The notes: generated from the sequence alone by a model not told the origin. A DNA stretch of 64,000 nucleotides from GCA-2794515 sp034436155 (GCA_034436155.1 DAOTVP010000068.1:1-64000); one strand, 5' to 3'; numbered from the stretch's first letter, positions 1 through 7,897 are shown. Translations and numbers: made by a program.

Positions 1-1180
1 CATCCATCTGTTGCGTGCGCCGTTGCGGTGGCAACCCGCGCAATTGGTTGAGCATGGCTTCGGTGATTTCTTCGGGCGAATCGATGTCCGATTGCAAATT
101 GCGGATATTCGTCACCAACATTTCATCGTTGTTCAATTGCGTCTCGGTGGCGATGCTATACCAGCTATCCAGTTCTGCCATCAAAATCGCCTCGACCTGT
201 TGCACAAAATCATTCTGATGTCGCGCATAATTTTTGACAAAATCGGGATTGTTGCGCCGCGCATTCCACGCCCCCTCGACATTTTCCAGTTGGCGGGCGG
301 TGCGGTCATAAATGCCGTAGGTTTTGCCGAACATGCGGGCGTTGCCCCACGCATTGACCGATACGCTAAGCGCGTTGGCGACCGCCACCAACCCCACCCA
401 TTGCACCTGTTGCGAGCCGAGTATCACGCCCAAAATTGACCCCGTGGCGGTGATGATCAGCGAGGCGACCGTGAAGCGTTTTGCGCCCACGTAATCTTTT
501 TGCACCCGATCCCGATACCAATCGCGTTGATGATACACCCGCGTGGTCATGTACTGGTCAATTGTCAACGGCAACATGAAGCCATCATCCCCGCCCGAAT
601 ATTTGAGGGCGGGTTCGATTTCTGCCAGCGCCTGTTCGTAGGGCGTTTTATCTACGGGCGTATCCATGTTTTGCGCTTGTTCTTGTGCCAATTTGCGTCG
701 CTCGCGCCGTTTTTCGAGCGGGACGGTGTTGGTGATGATTTTCTCGCTGGCTAACACCGCTTGGTGCAACAGGTCATCGCGCAGGTGGTGGTCGGTGTTA
801 TACACCCCAGAGCGCATCCGATATTGATAAATGTTCGAGCGGATTTTTTCGGCGGCATACCGATATTGTATCCAAGTGGTAGGGGCGGCGTAACGGGCGG
901 TGTATTGCATCACCGCCAGCGCCACAATCGGCAACGCCAGCGCCAACATGCCGATAAAATTGAGCGCCACGGTCGAAATGAGCAAAAAGTCGAGGAGCAT
1001 GACGGCGATCGATGCCAGCGAGCCGAAAAATGTCACCAAAATCACCGTCTTACGCAGTTGGATGAAATTTTGCTTCTCGTTATACGAAATGCGATCATAA
1101 TACATCAGCCGTCGCCATGCCGATAGCAAGACATAATCGACGGGTGGCGGTGGGGTGGGGGATGGATTTGCATCACTCAT
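1..1180 (-). CDS. Double SLATT (DUF4231) membrane protein, C-terminus beyond window
   Basis: The reading frame is open from ATG at 1180-1178 to the left edge, giving about 393 codons without a stop. AAGGAG precedes the start by about 11 nt. Two related modules are visible. Each has an amphipathic helix with conserved Tyr/Arg/Trp (residues about 15-40 and 215-240), a pair of hydrophobic helices (about 45-92 and 245-285) and a charged coiled-coil tail. This is the layout of the SLATT/DUF4231 family, two-TM proteins that occur in nucleotide-signal and SLOG/TIR conflict systems and are thought to form pores. The tandem duplication is seen directly; the effector role is inferred from the family. 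A phage gene lies downstream of its start and a TIR-TPR gene 520 nt away on the other strand. No nucleotide cyclase is visible, but the left flank is missing. Confidence 0.72.
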   Translation of the reverse strand, partial: MSDANPSPTPPPPVDYVLLSAWRRLMYYDRISYNEKQNFIQLRKTVILVTFFGSLASIAVMLLDFLLISTVALNFIGMLALALPIVALAVMQYTARYAAPTTWIQYRYAAEKIRSNIYQYRMRSGVYNTDHHLRDDLLHQAVLASEKIITNTVPLEKRRERRKLAQEQAQNMDTPVDKTPYEQALAEIEPALKYSGGDDGFMLPLTIDQYMTTRVYHQRDWYRDRVQKDYVGAKRFTVASLIITATGSILGVILGSQQVQWVGLVAVANALSVSVNAWGNARMFGKTYGIYDRTARQLENVEGAWNARRNNPDFVKNYARHQNDFVQQVEAILMAELDSWYSIATETQLNNDEMLVTNIRNLQSDIDSPEEITEAMLNQLRGLPPQRRTQQMD

Positions 1181-1242
1181 GAGCGATAAGTCTCCTTGTA
1201 TGATTGTTATCTAACTGAATTATAACATAAGGTGGGCTATTT

Positions 1243-1578
1243 TTACCCCACCTTCGGCGGATTTTTGACCACCATCGCAAACCCGCGCATAAAAAACGGG
1301 CGTGCGCCCATGCGCTTTGTCCCATATTCCAGATACGGCGCGTAAGATGCCCGCGCCACCACCTGCCAACGGCGATTATCCACACGGATAGCCACGATGC
1401 TCCGCGATAACGCCCCACTTTTGCGGGCGGGCGGCGCTCCGCTTGGGGCGGGCGATGTTGCGCCGAAGCCCGCTCGAACATGCCCCACCATCGCATCGGC
1501 GAGGGTTTGCGAATATTTTTCTGCCCGTTGGCGGATGGTGATAACGGGTTGGGTGTTGATCGTCAGGCGCGTAGGCAT
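1243..1578 (-). CDS. HK97 gp10-like phage tail/head-tail protein
   Basis: This is a 111-residue protein. Residues about 25-60 are basic and Ala/Pro/Ser-rich. The C-terminal half has the motif of the HK97 gp10 family: YAPYLEYGTKRMGARPF at about residues 83-99, matching the usual 'YA..VEFGT..M.ARPF' signature near the end. In siphophages this protein sits at the head-tail joint. The start ATG at 1578-1576 is preceded by ATAAGGAAGAGACCC, which gives a good ribosome binding site and is nearly identical to the leader of the FAS1 gene at 9774. It stands alone: its nearest phage-like neighbour is the truncated tape-measure gene 3.7 kb away. Length is normal for the family, so it may be intact. Confidence 0.72.
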   Translation of the reverse strand: MPTRLTINTQPVITIRQRAEKYSQTLADAMVGHVRAGFGATSPAPSGAPPARKSGALSRSIVAIRVDNRRWQVVARASYAPYLEYGTKRMGARPFFMRGFAMVVKNPPKVG

Positions 1579-1661
1579 GGGTCTCTTCCTTATAGTATAT
1601 ATATACGAATATCATCCTAAAATCGTGATACACGCATCATGACGGTATGCGTGAATTGAGA

Positions 1662-1667
1662 TATAAT
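1662..1667 (+). promoter_or_regulatory. Candidate -10 box for the TIR-TPR gene at 1700
   Basis: A perfect TATAAT lies 33 nt upstream of the ATG at 1700. No good -35 hexamer is visible at 16-18 nt. A second TATAAT (1695-1700, inside TGATATAATG) overlaps the start codon and could only serve an internal start. Confidence 0.3.
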
Positions 1668-1699
1668 CAAGAAAAAATGCGACAACAAGGTGTGATATA

Positions 1700-3358
1700 A
1701 TGTCGGAAATCAATCCCAAATCGATGTTTATCAGTTATTATCGTGCGAATAAGGCGTTGGCGTTGGCGGTGTTCCAGCGATTTTCGCCCGAATTCGATGT
1801 GTTCATGGATGAGCGCCCCTATGATAACAGCACGCGCCTTAGCCCATTCATCACACGGCAGATTAAATCGCGGGCGTATTTCGTCATGCTCATCACGCCC
1901 AGCGCCCTGTATGGGCATTATTTTAACACCCTGTTTTGGCGCGAGGCAGAAATCGCCCTGCATCATCAACGCCTGATAATCCCCTTCGTGACGCATAGCG
2001 CGTTGTGGAACACCCATCGGCGGTATCTGACCAACCCGCTCTCGCGCCTCTCGCACTTGGATGGCATCCCGATTGCGTTGGGCAAGGACAACGATTCGGT
2101 GGTCGAAATCAAAGAACGGCTGGCACATGTCAGCATCCCACCCGATTTGGTGTTGCATAAAACGCCTAATGCCGATAAAACCCAAGCGCAAGCCTCGATC
2201 GAGCGCCTGTCGGCGTATCCCACCGTGCCAAATGACGACCTGCGCTCGATCGCCTATTATGAACGTGCCTTTAGTTGCCTGTTCGATAAAAAACACAACG
2301 AGGCGTTCTCGCATTATACCGAAGCCATCCGCCAAAATCCCGCCTATGCCGATGCGTATCTGGCGCGGGCGAATGTGTATATCGATGAAGCCACACGCCT
2401 ACACGATTTACACGCCACCATCGAACACGACCCGAATTTCGCCGATGCCTATCACCTGTTGGGCGATGATTACTACGCCCAGCACGATTACGAACACGCC
2501 ATCGATGCCTATACCCACGCCATCGCCATCAATCCGCATTACGCGCCTTATTACACCAGTCGCGGGAATTGTTATTTGGCGCTAGGGGATGACGAGCGGG
2601 CGGGCGATGATTTTGACCAAGCGGTCATGCTCGAAGCGGACGAATGGGATGAAGCACAACCCGAACCGAAATACGAGACGATTCGCTTCACCGCCAGCGA
2701 TTTTTATAAACGCGGGGTAGAATCGCGCAAGGCGGGCAACCCCGCCTTCGCGCTCAAAGATTTGACCGATTCGATTCACCTGTATGCCGATAACCCACAA
2801 GCCTTTTATGAGCGGGGTGGGGTGTATTACGATTTGGGCGATTACGCACGCGCCCTCGCCGATTACGATGCGGCGCTGGCGCTCAATCCGTATGACGACA
2901 AGGTGTATGTGGCGCGGGGCATAACCCGCGTGGCGTTGGGCGATTTTACGCGAGCAATCGCCGATTTCACCGAAGCCATCCGCCTGAATCCGCAAGAAGC
3001 CACCGCCTATATGCAACGGGGCAATTTGTATCATCAACGCGAGATGTATGCCGAAGCGATAGCCGATTTCACCACCGTGATTCGCCTCAACCCCGCCGAT
3101 GCGACCGCCTATAACCAGCGCGGGTTAGCCTATCGCATGGTCAATCAGCTAGACCGCGCCATTGACGATCATACCGAAGCGATTCGCCTAAATCCCGATT
3201 TTGCCCACGCCTATAACCATCGGGGCTATGCCTATTATCTGTTGGGCGATTATGACCGCGCCCTCGCCGATATCGACCACGCTCTCAACCTCATGCCCAG
3301 TTATACCCTCGCGTGGCAAAATCGGATGCTAGTCTGGAAGCGGATGCGTGGCATGTAG
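1700..3358 (+). CDS. TIR-domain protein with C-terminal TPR array
   Basis: The protein has 552 residues. Residues 1 to about 140 form a TIR domain. It starts with the beta-A strand MFISYYRANKALA, continues with the helix-strand FVMLITPSAL, and has W80 followed at +4 by E84. This is the position of the catalytic Glu in NAD-cleaving TIR domains, where the motif is W-x-x-x-E. Residues about 185-545 are TPR repeats of the type 'A..Y..RG..Y..LGDY..AI.D...AI.L.P', about ten in number. AAGG at 1687-1690 precedes the ATG. The 1400-residue protein at 21201 shares the design. TIR-TPR proteins are suspected to be NADase effectors or signalling scaffolds; enzyme activity here is inference. The next genes downstream are a VapBC pair behind a separate TATAAT box. 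Confidence 0.85.
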   Translation: MSEINPKSMFISYYRANKALALAVFQRFSPEFDVFMDERPYDNSTRLSPFITRQIKSRAYFVMLITPSALYGHYFNTLFWREAEIALHHQRLIIPFVTHSALWNTHRRYLTNPLSRLSHLDGIPIALGKDNDSVVEIKERLAHVSIPPDLVLHKTPNADKTQAQASIERLSAYPTVPNDDLRSIAYYERAFSCLFDKKHNEAFSHYTEAIRQNPAYADAYLARANVYIDEATRLHDLHATIEHDPNFADAYHLLGDDYYAQHDYEHAIDAYTHAIAINPHYAPYYTSRGNCYLALGDDERAGDDFDQAVMLEADEWDEAQPEPKYETIRFTASDFYKRGVESRKAGNPAFALKDLTDSIHLYADNPQAFYERGGVYYDLGDYARALADYDAALALNPYDDKVYVARGITRVALGDFTRAIADFTEAIRLNPQEATAYMQRGNLYHQREMYAEAIADFTTVIRLNPADATAYNQRGLAYRMVNQLDRAIDDHTEAIRLNPDFAHAYNHRGYAYYLLGDYDRALADIDHALNLMPSYTLAWQNRMLVWKRMRGM

Positions 3359-3376
3359 GGGCGCGATTGATTTCAT

Positions 3377-3384
3377 GATATAAT
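3377..3384 (+). promoter_or_regulatory. Extended -10 promoter before vapBC-like pair
   Basis: TGATATAAT provides a TG-N-TATAAT extended -10 about 30 nt before the antitoxin ATG at 3414. The same decamer TGATATAATG recurs at 1693 and 9061, before other plus-strand cargo genes. No -35 match is evident, which is usual for extended -10 promoters. Confidence 0.45.
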
Positions 3385-3413
3385 GTGCCTATCTAGTGAA
3401 AGGTATATTTCAG

Positions 3414-3770
3414 ATGGCTATACCCATATCTACAAAAAATTCCACGTTGTTGGATGAAATTCTGGAACACCTCGACACGCTATCGCCCGATGAAATCGAA
3501 TTTTTAGCGCGGTATGTTAAAAATCGCCTTGCCGAAATTGAAGATGCCAAGCGCATACTCGCTTATGCCGATGAATTGTATCAACACGAGCGCCGTGTGC
3601 CGTTGGATAACGCCACCGAACCGATGAATGTCGAAAAACTCGAAGCGACCTTCGCCCAAATTCGTGCGGGTCTGACAGATGGGGAACGCGAAACCATCAT
3701 CGCACACATGCGCGGTGGACAGCGAAACGATATGGCATGGCTTGAAGTTGAGGATGAGGCGGATGTCTAA
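3414..3770 (+). CDS. Antitoxin-like partner of the PIN toxin at 3763
   Basis: This is a 118-residue acidic, largely helical protein. The ATG at 3414 is preferred over an upstream GTG at 3396 because GAAAGG (3397-3402) sits at a suitable distance before it. Residues about 15-55 form a helical segment rich in Leu/Glu (LDTLSPDEIEFLARYV). I recognise no defined DNA-binding fold. Its last 8 nt overlap the start of the PIN-domain gene, so the two are translationally coupled. This is the classical arrangement of a vapB-type antitoxin that binds and inhibits the toxin and represses the operon. Function is assigned from position and size; the family is uncertain. Confidence 0.6.
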   Translation: MAIPISTKNSTLLDEILEHLDTLSPDEIEFLARYVKNRLAEIEDAKRILAYADELYQHERRVPLDNATEPMNVEKLEATFAQIRAGLTDGERETIIAHMRGGQRNDMAWLEVEDEADV

Positions 3771-4167
3771 CGGGGTTTACATCATAGATACCAACATCAT
3801 ATCGGTGTATATGCGTGATAAAGTCGGTAAAGTGTCGCAACATATCTATCAGCACCAAAATGATATGCTCATTTTGCCCGAAGCCGTCATTTATGAGGTG
3901 AAACGTGGACTAAAACATCAAAAAGCGCAAAATCGTTTATCCCTTTTTGAAAATCAGATATTGCCCATGTTCCGCCATGAACCAACGCTGATGAGCGATT
4001 GGGAACTCGCCAGCACCATTTGGGCGGCTATGCGTGGGCAGGGGCGACAATTGAGTGATGTGGATACGATTATTTCTGCCATCACCATTCGGCTACGTGG
4101 GACGCTAGTCACTGCCGATAACGATTTTATGTCGCTCCCATTCCCGCAAGAAAATTGGCTTGTCTAA
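3763..4167 (+). CDS. VapC-type PIN-domain toxin
   Basis: This 134-residue protein has all PIN-domain acidic residues: D9 in YIIDTNIIS, E45 in AVIYEVKRG, D99/D101 in LSDVDTIISA and D119/D121 in VTADNDF. VapC toxins are Mg-dependent ribonucleases that stop translation by cutting tRNA or rRNA. The start is ATG at 3763, overlapping the antitoxin end by 8 nt. An earlier in-frame start would add about 28 residues that do not look like a PIN N-terminus. The stop codon TAA (4165-4167) overlaps the stop of the convergent DUF1801 gene, leaving no terminator between them. The active site looks complete, so the toxin is probably functional. Confidence 0.88.
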   Translation: MSNGVYIIDTNIISVYMRDKVGKVSQHIYQHQNDMLILPEAVIYEVKRGLKHQKAQNRLSLFENQILPMFRHEPTLMSDWELASTIWAAMRGQGRQLSDVDTIISAITIRLRGTLVTADNDFMSLPFPQENWLV

Positions 4168-4520
4168 CCCACCGCTTTCCGCACAATCTCGGCAATTTTC
4201 GCTTCGGTTGCCTCATCCAGCGTCGTCAGAAACCACGCCGATGGCATCAGCTGGTCGGGTGCGCCGTCCTCTACGCGATGATTGGCTTTTTCGGTCAGTC
4301 CGAAGGTCATATACGCATCGGCTTGATTGAAAAAACACAACACGGGTCCGCCTTTGGCATAGCCCGGTAAGCCATACCACAATTTCGGTTGGAGCGATGG
4401 CGCAGTTTGCATGATGAGCGCGTGAAGTCGTGTGCCGATTGTCCGATGCGGTTCTGGCATTTTGGCGATTTTTTCTAGCACCGCCGCCTCATCATCCCCT
4501 TTTTTAGTCGCTGGTGGCAT
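4164..4520 (-). CDS. DUF1801 (YdhG-like) family protein
   Basis: The protein has 118 residues. The central motif LWYGLPGYAKGGPVLCFF followed by YMTFGLTEKAN fits the DUF1801/YdhG fold ('..I.Y.MP.F...G..V..F......i.l'), a small alpha/beta domain related to the YjbR/frataxin-like fold with no agreed biochemical role. Length is typical for a single-domain member. AAAGG is present upstream in the minus-strand leader (4521-4535). The gene is convergent with vapC and the two stop codons overlap. The 180 nt between its start and the next plus-strand gene contain an AT-rich inverted segment around 4556-4590 (tatgtgttctatatcatagaat...). Confidence 0.7.
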   Translation of the reverse strand: MPPATKKGDDEAAVLEKIAKMPEPHRTIGTRLHALIMQTAPSLQPKLWYGLPGYAKGGPVLCFFNQADAYMTFGLTEKANHRVEDGAPDQLMPSAWFLTTLDEATEAKIAEIVRKAVG

Positions 4521-4703
4521 ATCCCAAAAACCTTTCTGTATGGATGTTCAAAATTGATATATGTGTTCTATATCATAGAATATATCAATTGGGGGATGGT
4601 TGTCAAGCGATTGGGCTACGCGCAACCTTATTTGCCAAGCCGATAAAATGTGCGATAATAAATACAAGCCTCGTGAGAGGCATAACAAGAGAGGATAGTG
4701 GAT

Positions 4704-4922
4704 ATGAATTTAGTCGAAATTACGGTTCATCTACCTGAAACGCTCGCCAAGCAAGCCTCTCAAATGGGCATGTTGACGGATGAGCGTATCACGCAATTGC
4801 TCCGCGCCGAAATTGAGGCACAATTGGCGCAGATGGCACACGACCCCGATATGCAACGGGAATTGGCATCCATTAACGAAGAATTCCAAACCACCGAATG
4901 GGATGGATTAGACCAATCATGA
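4704..4922 (+). CDS. MazE-like/ribbon-helix antitoxin
   Basis: This is a 72-residue protein starting MNLVEITVHLPETLAKQAS. The N-terminal beta strand followed by a helix resembles ribbon-helix-helix antitoxins. The C-terminal half is acidic (INEEFQTTEWDGLDQS) and could be the toxin-binding tail. ATG at 4704 is chosen because AGAGAGG (4688-4694) lies about 10 nt upstream. The TGA stop overlaps the ATG of the MazF-like gene (ATGA at 4919-4922), showing translational coupling. By analogy with MazE/PemI it would neutralise the toxin and autoregulate the operon. A GATAATAAA box at about 4652 could be the -10. Confidence 0.72.
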   Translation: MNLVEITVHLPETLAKQASQMGMLTDERITQLLRAEIEAQLAQMAHDPDMQRELASINEEFQTTEWDGLDQS

Positions 4923-5266
4923 CCGTTCAGCGTGGCGAAATTTACTTCGTCAATCTCAACCCTGTGCAAGGTCGTGAACAGAGTGGGATGCGCCCTGTTT
5001 TAGTGGTATCATCGAATGTGATTAATCAACTCCCGTTGGTGGTCACGGTGGTCGTTGGCACAAAGGGCGCGAATATCCCCAAAGATTATCCGACCAATAT
5101 CCGTATTTCTGCACAAGAAAGCGGTTTGCCGATGGAAACCGTGTTTTTATGTTTTCAAATTCGCTCATTAGACCCAAGCCGATTTTCATCACCACCTGTT
5201 GGGCAATTATCGGATGTGCGGATGAGCCAAGTGGATGATATTTTGCGCTACTGTTTGAATTTATAA
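4919..5266 (+). CDS. MazF/PemK-type endoribonuclease toxin
   Basis: This 115-residue protein opens with MTVQRGEIYFVNLNPVQGRE, followed by SGMRPVLVVSSN and VVVGTKGA. These are the conserved blocks of PemK/MazF: the RGxIYxVxL...G.EQ.G.RPVLVVS loop carries the catalytic Arg. The family cuts mRNA or rRNA at short sequence motifs. The C-terminal RFSSPPVGQLSDVRMSQVDDILRYCL is also typical. ATG 4919 overlaps the antitoxin stop and gives the canonical N-terminus. The TAA stop lies within TTATAA and overlaps by 6 bp the stop of the convergent tape-measure-like gene, so this cassette abuts a phage gene with no spacer. Confidence 0.9.
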   Translation: MTVQRGEIYFVNLNPVQGREQSGMRPVLVVSSNVINQLPLVVTVVVGTKGANIPKDYPTNIRISAQESGLPMETVFLCFQIRSLDPSRFSSPPVGQLSDVRMSQVDDILRYCLNL

Positions 5267-5659
5267 CGGGCTACGCGCACGGCTCACATCTTGCAACGCA
5301 TCGTATAGGCTATCCACATCTTGCACCCCGTTGAAAATAAATGTCCCGCCTTGTATCTGTGCGCCTGTGTTCGCGCTCGAATTTTTGCCCGCGCCCGCGT
5401 TGGGAATGGGCGGGATGCTGGCGATTGCCGCCTTGAGCGCGTTAATATCGGCGATGACTTTGTAAATGGCGATGCTGATGCCGTTCATCGCCGCGCTCAC
5501 GGTGTTGCTCATGCTGATGGATGCGCCCGCGATGCCCGCCAAATCCGCGCCGATGCGCCCATTCGCGCCCGTCATGAGGGATGTGGCACGCGCCACGCCG
5601 ATTTCAAACTGGGTCAAATCCGCCGTGAATAGGGCGGTCAGGCTGGCGATTTCTGCCAT
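5261..5659 (-). CDS. Short tape-measure-like phage tail protein (probable remnant)
   Basis: The 132-residue protein starts MAEIASLTALFTADLTQFE, which resembles the N-terminus of many phage tail tape-measure proteins ('MAEIASL.V.I..D...F'). A helical region follows, with periodic Ala/Ile/Met and few charges (residues about 20-90). Tape-measure proteins are normally 500-2000 residues, and no continuation is visible in any frame downstream, where the MazF gene converges. It may therefore be a truncated remnant, a very short tail-assembly protein, or an unrelated secreted-like helix bundle. AAAAAAGGAGCAACGAC before the ATG is a strong ribosome binding site. Confidence 0.45.
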   Translation of the reverse strand: MAEIASLTALFTADLTQFEIGVARATSLMTGANGRIGADLAGIAGASISMSNTVSAAMNGISIAIYKVIADINALKAAIASIPPIPNAGAGKNSSANTGAQIQGGTFIFNGVQDVDSLYDALQDVSRARSPL

Positions 5660-5703
5660 GTCGTTGCTCCTTTTTTGATTATTCGTGTCGTCCGTACATA
5701 TTA

Positions 5704-5807
5704 GGGACGATATACGCGCTTTGCGCTAATCGTCCCGTACAGGTCATGAGGATTTTTAAGCCTGTACGGGCGGGCGGATTAGCACCTTTAGGTGCGTATA
5801 TCCGCCC
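5704..5807. repeat. Head-to-head hairpin pair (REPIN-like), locus 1
   Basis: Hairpin 1 has outer arms GGGACGAT (5704-5711) and ATCGTCCC (5729-5736), with internal ATACG on the 5' side and CTA on the 3' side, and a small inner stem CGC-TTT-GCG. Hairpin 2 is inverted: arms GGGCGGAT (5772-5779) and ATCCGCCC (5800-5807), internal TAG and CGTAT, inner stem CACC/GGTG. Tails GTACAGG and CCTGTAC face each other. The same internal motifs recur at 6101 and 11876 with other stems. The 590-nt gap 5660-6258 holds only these and the following repeats. Confidence 0.8.
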
Positions 5808-5936
5808 TAAAAATATGAGCCAATTTTCATCGGCGACCTGCCTTTTTATTCCCGAAGCCCGATAAAAGGCTTGATTTTGCGATTTTTCCCAATTTTGTAT
5901 CGTAAATAGGCTTCGCTGAGGGTTCTAGTCGCACCA

Positions 5937-6053
5937 AGCGCACTAAAGGCGCTAAAATTCACCTTCAAAATAGGATTAATCTTCAAAATCAGGCAAAAAT
6001 AGCCCCTTTAGTGGGCTTTCAAAATCGAATAGCTAGGGGTTTTGAACCCCTAG
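5937..6053. repeat. Three-hairpin composite repeat
   Basis: In order: AGCGC-ACTAAAG-GCGCT (5937-5953), AGCCC-CTTTAGT-GGGCT (6001-6017) and CTAGGGGTT-TTG-AACCCCTAG (6033-6053). Each is a perfect stem with a short conserved loop. The same modules recur around 7926, 10843, 17520, 17630, 25411, 25642 and 37134 with different stem sequences that remain complementary. Confidence 0.75.
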
Positions 6054-6100
6054 CGAGGCATAATTTATCGGGCTGGCACAACAATTTTGAGGGTGGTTTT

Positions 6101-6197
6101 GTGGCGGACATACGAGGCTAAAGCCTCTAGTCCGCCATTACACCCCACAAAATAGGCAGATGTGTAATGGACGACTAGCGAAGCGTATGTCGTCCAC
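6101..6197. repeat. Head-to-head hairpin pair (REPIN-like), locus 2
   Basis: The forward hairpin has arms GGCGGAC (6103-6109) and GTCCGCC (6130-6136), internal ATACG/CTA, inner stem AGGC-TAAA-GCCT and tail ATTACACC. The reverse hairpin (6169-6195) has arms GGACGAC/GTCGTCC with internal TAG/CGTAT and is preceded by GTGTAATGG. The pair is separated by about 16 nt. It lies just 3' of the terminase gene. Confidence 0.8.
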
Positions 6198-6258
6198 AAA
6201 TCTTCCCGTTTACGGGGCTTCGGTGGATTAGCGAGGTGCTTCAGCGCCTAGCGAAAAC

Positions 6259-7485
6259 TCACCGTCGCCGTAAAATATTCACATCAGAAAATTCGAGCAT
6301 GGTCGGGCGGTCATGCACCGCCATCCACGCCAACGCACGGGCGATGACCGTATCATCATGACCGCCACGCGGGGCATTATACCGCCAACCGCCGTTGGTG
6401 AGCCGTTCCGCCTGATACGCAATCAGTTCGGCTGTGGCGATGGGGTCGGCTATCAGACGGATGTGTTCGCGTTCCAGCGCCAACGCCAAATTTTCGATGA
6501 GGGGTGGCTTGGATTTTGCCGTCATGGTGAAGCCGACTATCGGCAAGCCCTCGGCTTGGAGCGCCTGAATATTCGGTTCGCCGATGCTGTTGGCTTCGCC
6601 GATGATATGCGCCACGCGCCAATCCGTCACCAATTGGGTGATGCGCTGGCGCTGGATCGCCCAGCCGACCTCCCGAAAGCGTTCCAGCGCCACCTCATGC
6701 CCCGTATCGGCATTGATGATGCTGATGACCGTGAAATCATCCGAGCGCCCCCAATCCACACCCGCCACAAAGCGCGTCTCATCGCTAAAATCGGACGGCA
6801 GGGCAGGGGATAGCACACTACAGGCGTGAACATTGCGGAACACCGCGCCACTATCCGCCAAAAATTCCGCCAGATATTCTTGCGAGAATAGGCGGATAGG
6901 CATGGTCATGCGGGCGGATTCGATTTCAGACGGCGCGATGAACGGGTTCGCCGATGTCGGCGCGTGGAACGATGCCCACTCGGTGTTTTGCGGATCTTGC
7001 CCCATCTGATAGAGCTGATAAAAAAAGTTGCGTCCGCGTGGCGTGCTGAGGAAGAGCGCCCGCCCCAACCTGTCGGTGAGCAGGGGACGAATCGCGCCGT
7101 TCCACGCCTCGTCTAGGGGTGCGAATTGCGCCGCCTCATCAATCACCACGAGGTCGTAGGCGCGTCCGCGTACCGTATCGACCGATTTTAATGACCAACA
7201 TTCGGCAGTCGCGCCGTTGTGCAATTCGATGCGGTGTTCGTGTTCGTGGCGGGTGGCGGTTTGCGCTTTGGTGATGCGTTTGAGTGAGCGCCACACCTCG
7301 CTGACCATGCGATACGTTGGCGCAAAATAGGCGACATGCCCGCCCGCATCTAGCACGCGGGTCATCTCTGCGATGGCGAGGGTGGTCTTACCGAAGCGTC
7401 GCCCACATGCCAACACCTTAAAACGGGCATCGTGCGCGACAATCTGAGCTTGTAGCGCATGGAGCGCGGGTAGTTGTGGGTGCAT
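6259..7485 (-). CDS. Phage terminase large subunit
   Basis: This 408-residue DNA-packaging ATPase-nuclease appears complete. The ATPase domain has the Walker A variant ACGRRFGKTT (residues 27-35), Walker B VVIDEAA (112-118) and coupling motif STPRG (147-151). The RNase H-like nuclease has D244 in GVDWGRSDD, E297 in IIGEANS and D376/D377 in GGHDDTV. In tailed phages it packages DNA into the procapsid through the portal and cuts it. ATG at 7485 is chosen because CAGGAG lies upstream; an ATG at 7551 would add 22 poorly conserved residues. No small terminase or portal gene flanks it. The plus-strand DUF433 gene starts 64 nt upstream, divergently. Motif preservation argues against an old pseudogene. 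Confidence 0.93.
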   Translation of the reverse strand: MHPQLPALHALQAQIVAHDARFKVLACGRRFGKTTLAIAEMTRVLDAGGHVAYFAPTYRMVSEVWRSLKRITKAQTATRHEHEHRIELHNGATAECWSLKSVDTVRGRAYDLVVIDEAAQFAPLDEAWNGAIRPLLTDRLGRALFLSTPRGRNFFYQLYQMGQDPQNTEWASFHAPTSANPFIAPSEIESARMTMPIRLFSQEYLAEFLADSGAVFRNVHACSVLSPALPSDFSDETRFVAGVDWGRSDDFTVISIINADTGHEVALERFREVGWAIQRQRITQLVTDWRVAHIIGEANSIGEPNIQALQAEGLPIVGFTMTAKSKPPLIENLALALEREHIRLIADPIATAELIAYQAERLTNGGWRYNAPRGGHDDTVIARALAWMAVHDRPTMLEFSDVNILRRR

Positions 7486-7549
7486 GGTGCGGGTGTCACT
7501 CCTGAAATATGCTCTAATATAACCATAAAAACGATGAGGAATTTGAAAC

Positions 7550-7897
7550 ATGAGAACACAAGCATTATCGCCAGAACCGTTAGAAATTCCGTTGCGCTTG
7601 GATGAAACAGGCGCGTGGCGCGTAGGAAATACCCGCGTTTTATTGGATATGGTCGTGTATGAATTTCAGCGTGGGTCTACACCTGAGCAAATTGTGGACG
7701 CATACGACACACTCACGATTGGCGATGTTTATCGGGTGGTTGCCTATTATTTGGCAAATCGTGAGGCGGTGGATAAGTATATCGCCGAGCGCGAAGCCCA
7801 AGCCGAGCAGATGTGGCGCGAATTTGAGGCAGATTTTCCGAATCATGCCCTCACGAAAGACAAATTCCTGAAGAAAATGGCAGTTTTGAACCCCTAG
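7550..7897 (+). CDS. DUF433-domain protein, orphan antitoxin-like
   Basis: This 115-residue protein has the DUF433 pattern: LRLDETGAWRVGNTRVLLDMVVYEFQRGSTPEQIVDAYDTLTIGDVYRVVAYYLANREAVD in residues about 15-75, given here in pieces: strand 'GNTRVLLDMVV', helix 'GSTPEQIVDAY', helix 'IGDVYRVVAYYL'. DUF433 proteins are usually antitoxins paired with a DUF5615 PIN-like toxin, but no partner follows. The last codons and the TAG stop lie inside a repeat-like sequence (GTTTTGAACCCCTAGCG), which also occurs at 6039, so the end was probably set by a repeat insertion. A paralogue lies at 11017 on the other strand with similar length. Confidence 0.75.
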   Translation: MRTQALSPEPLEIPLRLDETGAWRVGNTRVLLDMVVYEFQRGSTPEQIVDAYDTLTIGDVYRVVAYYLANREAVDKYIAEREAQAEQMWREFEADFPNHALTKDKFLKKMAVLNP

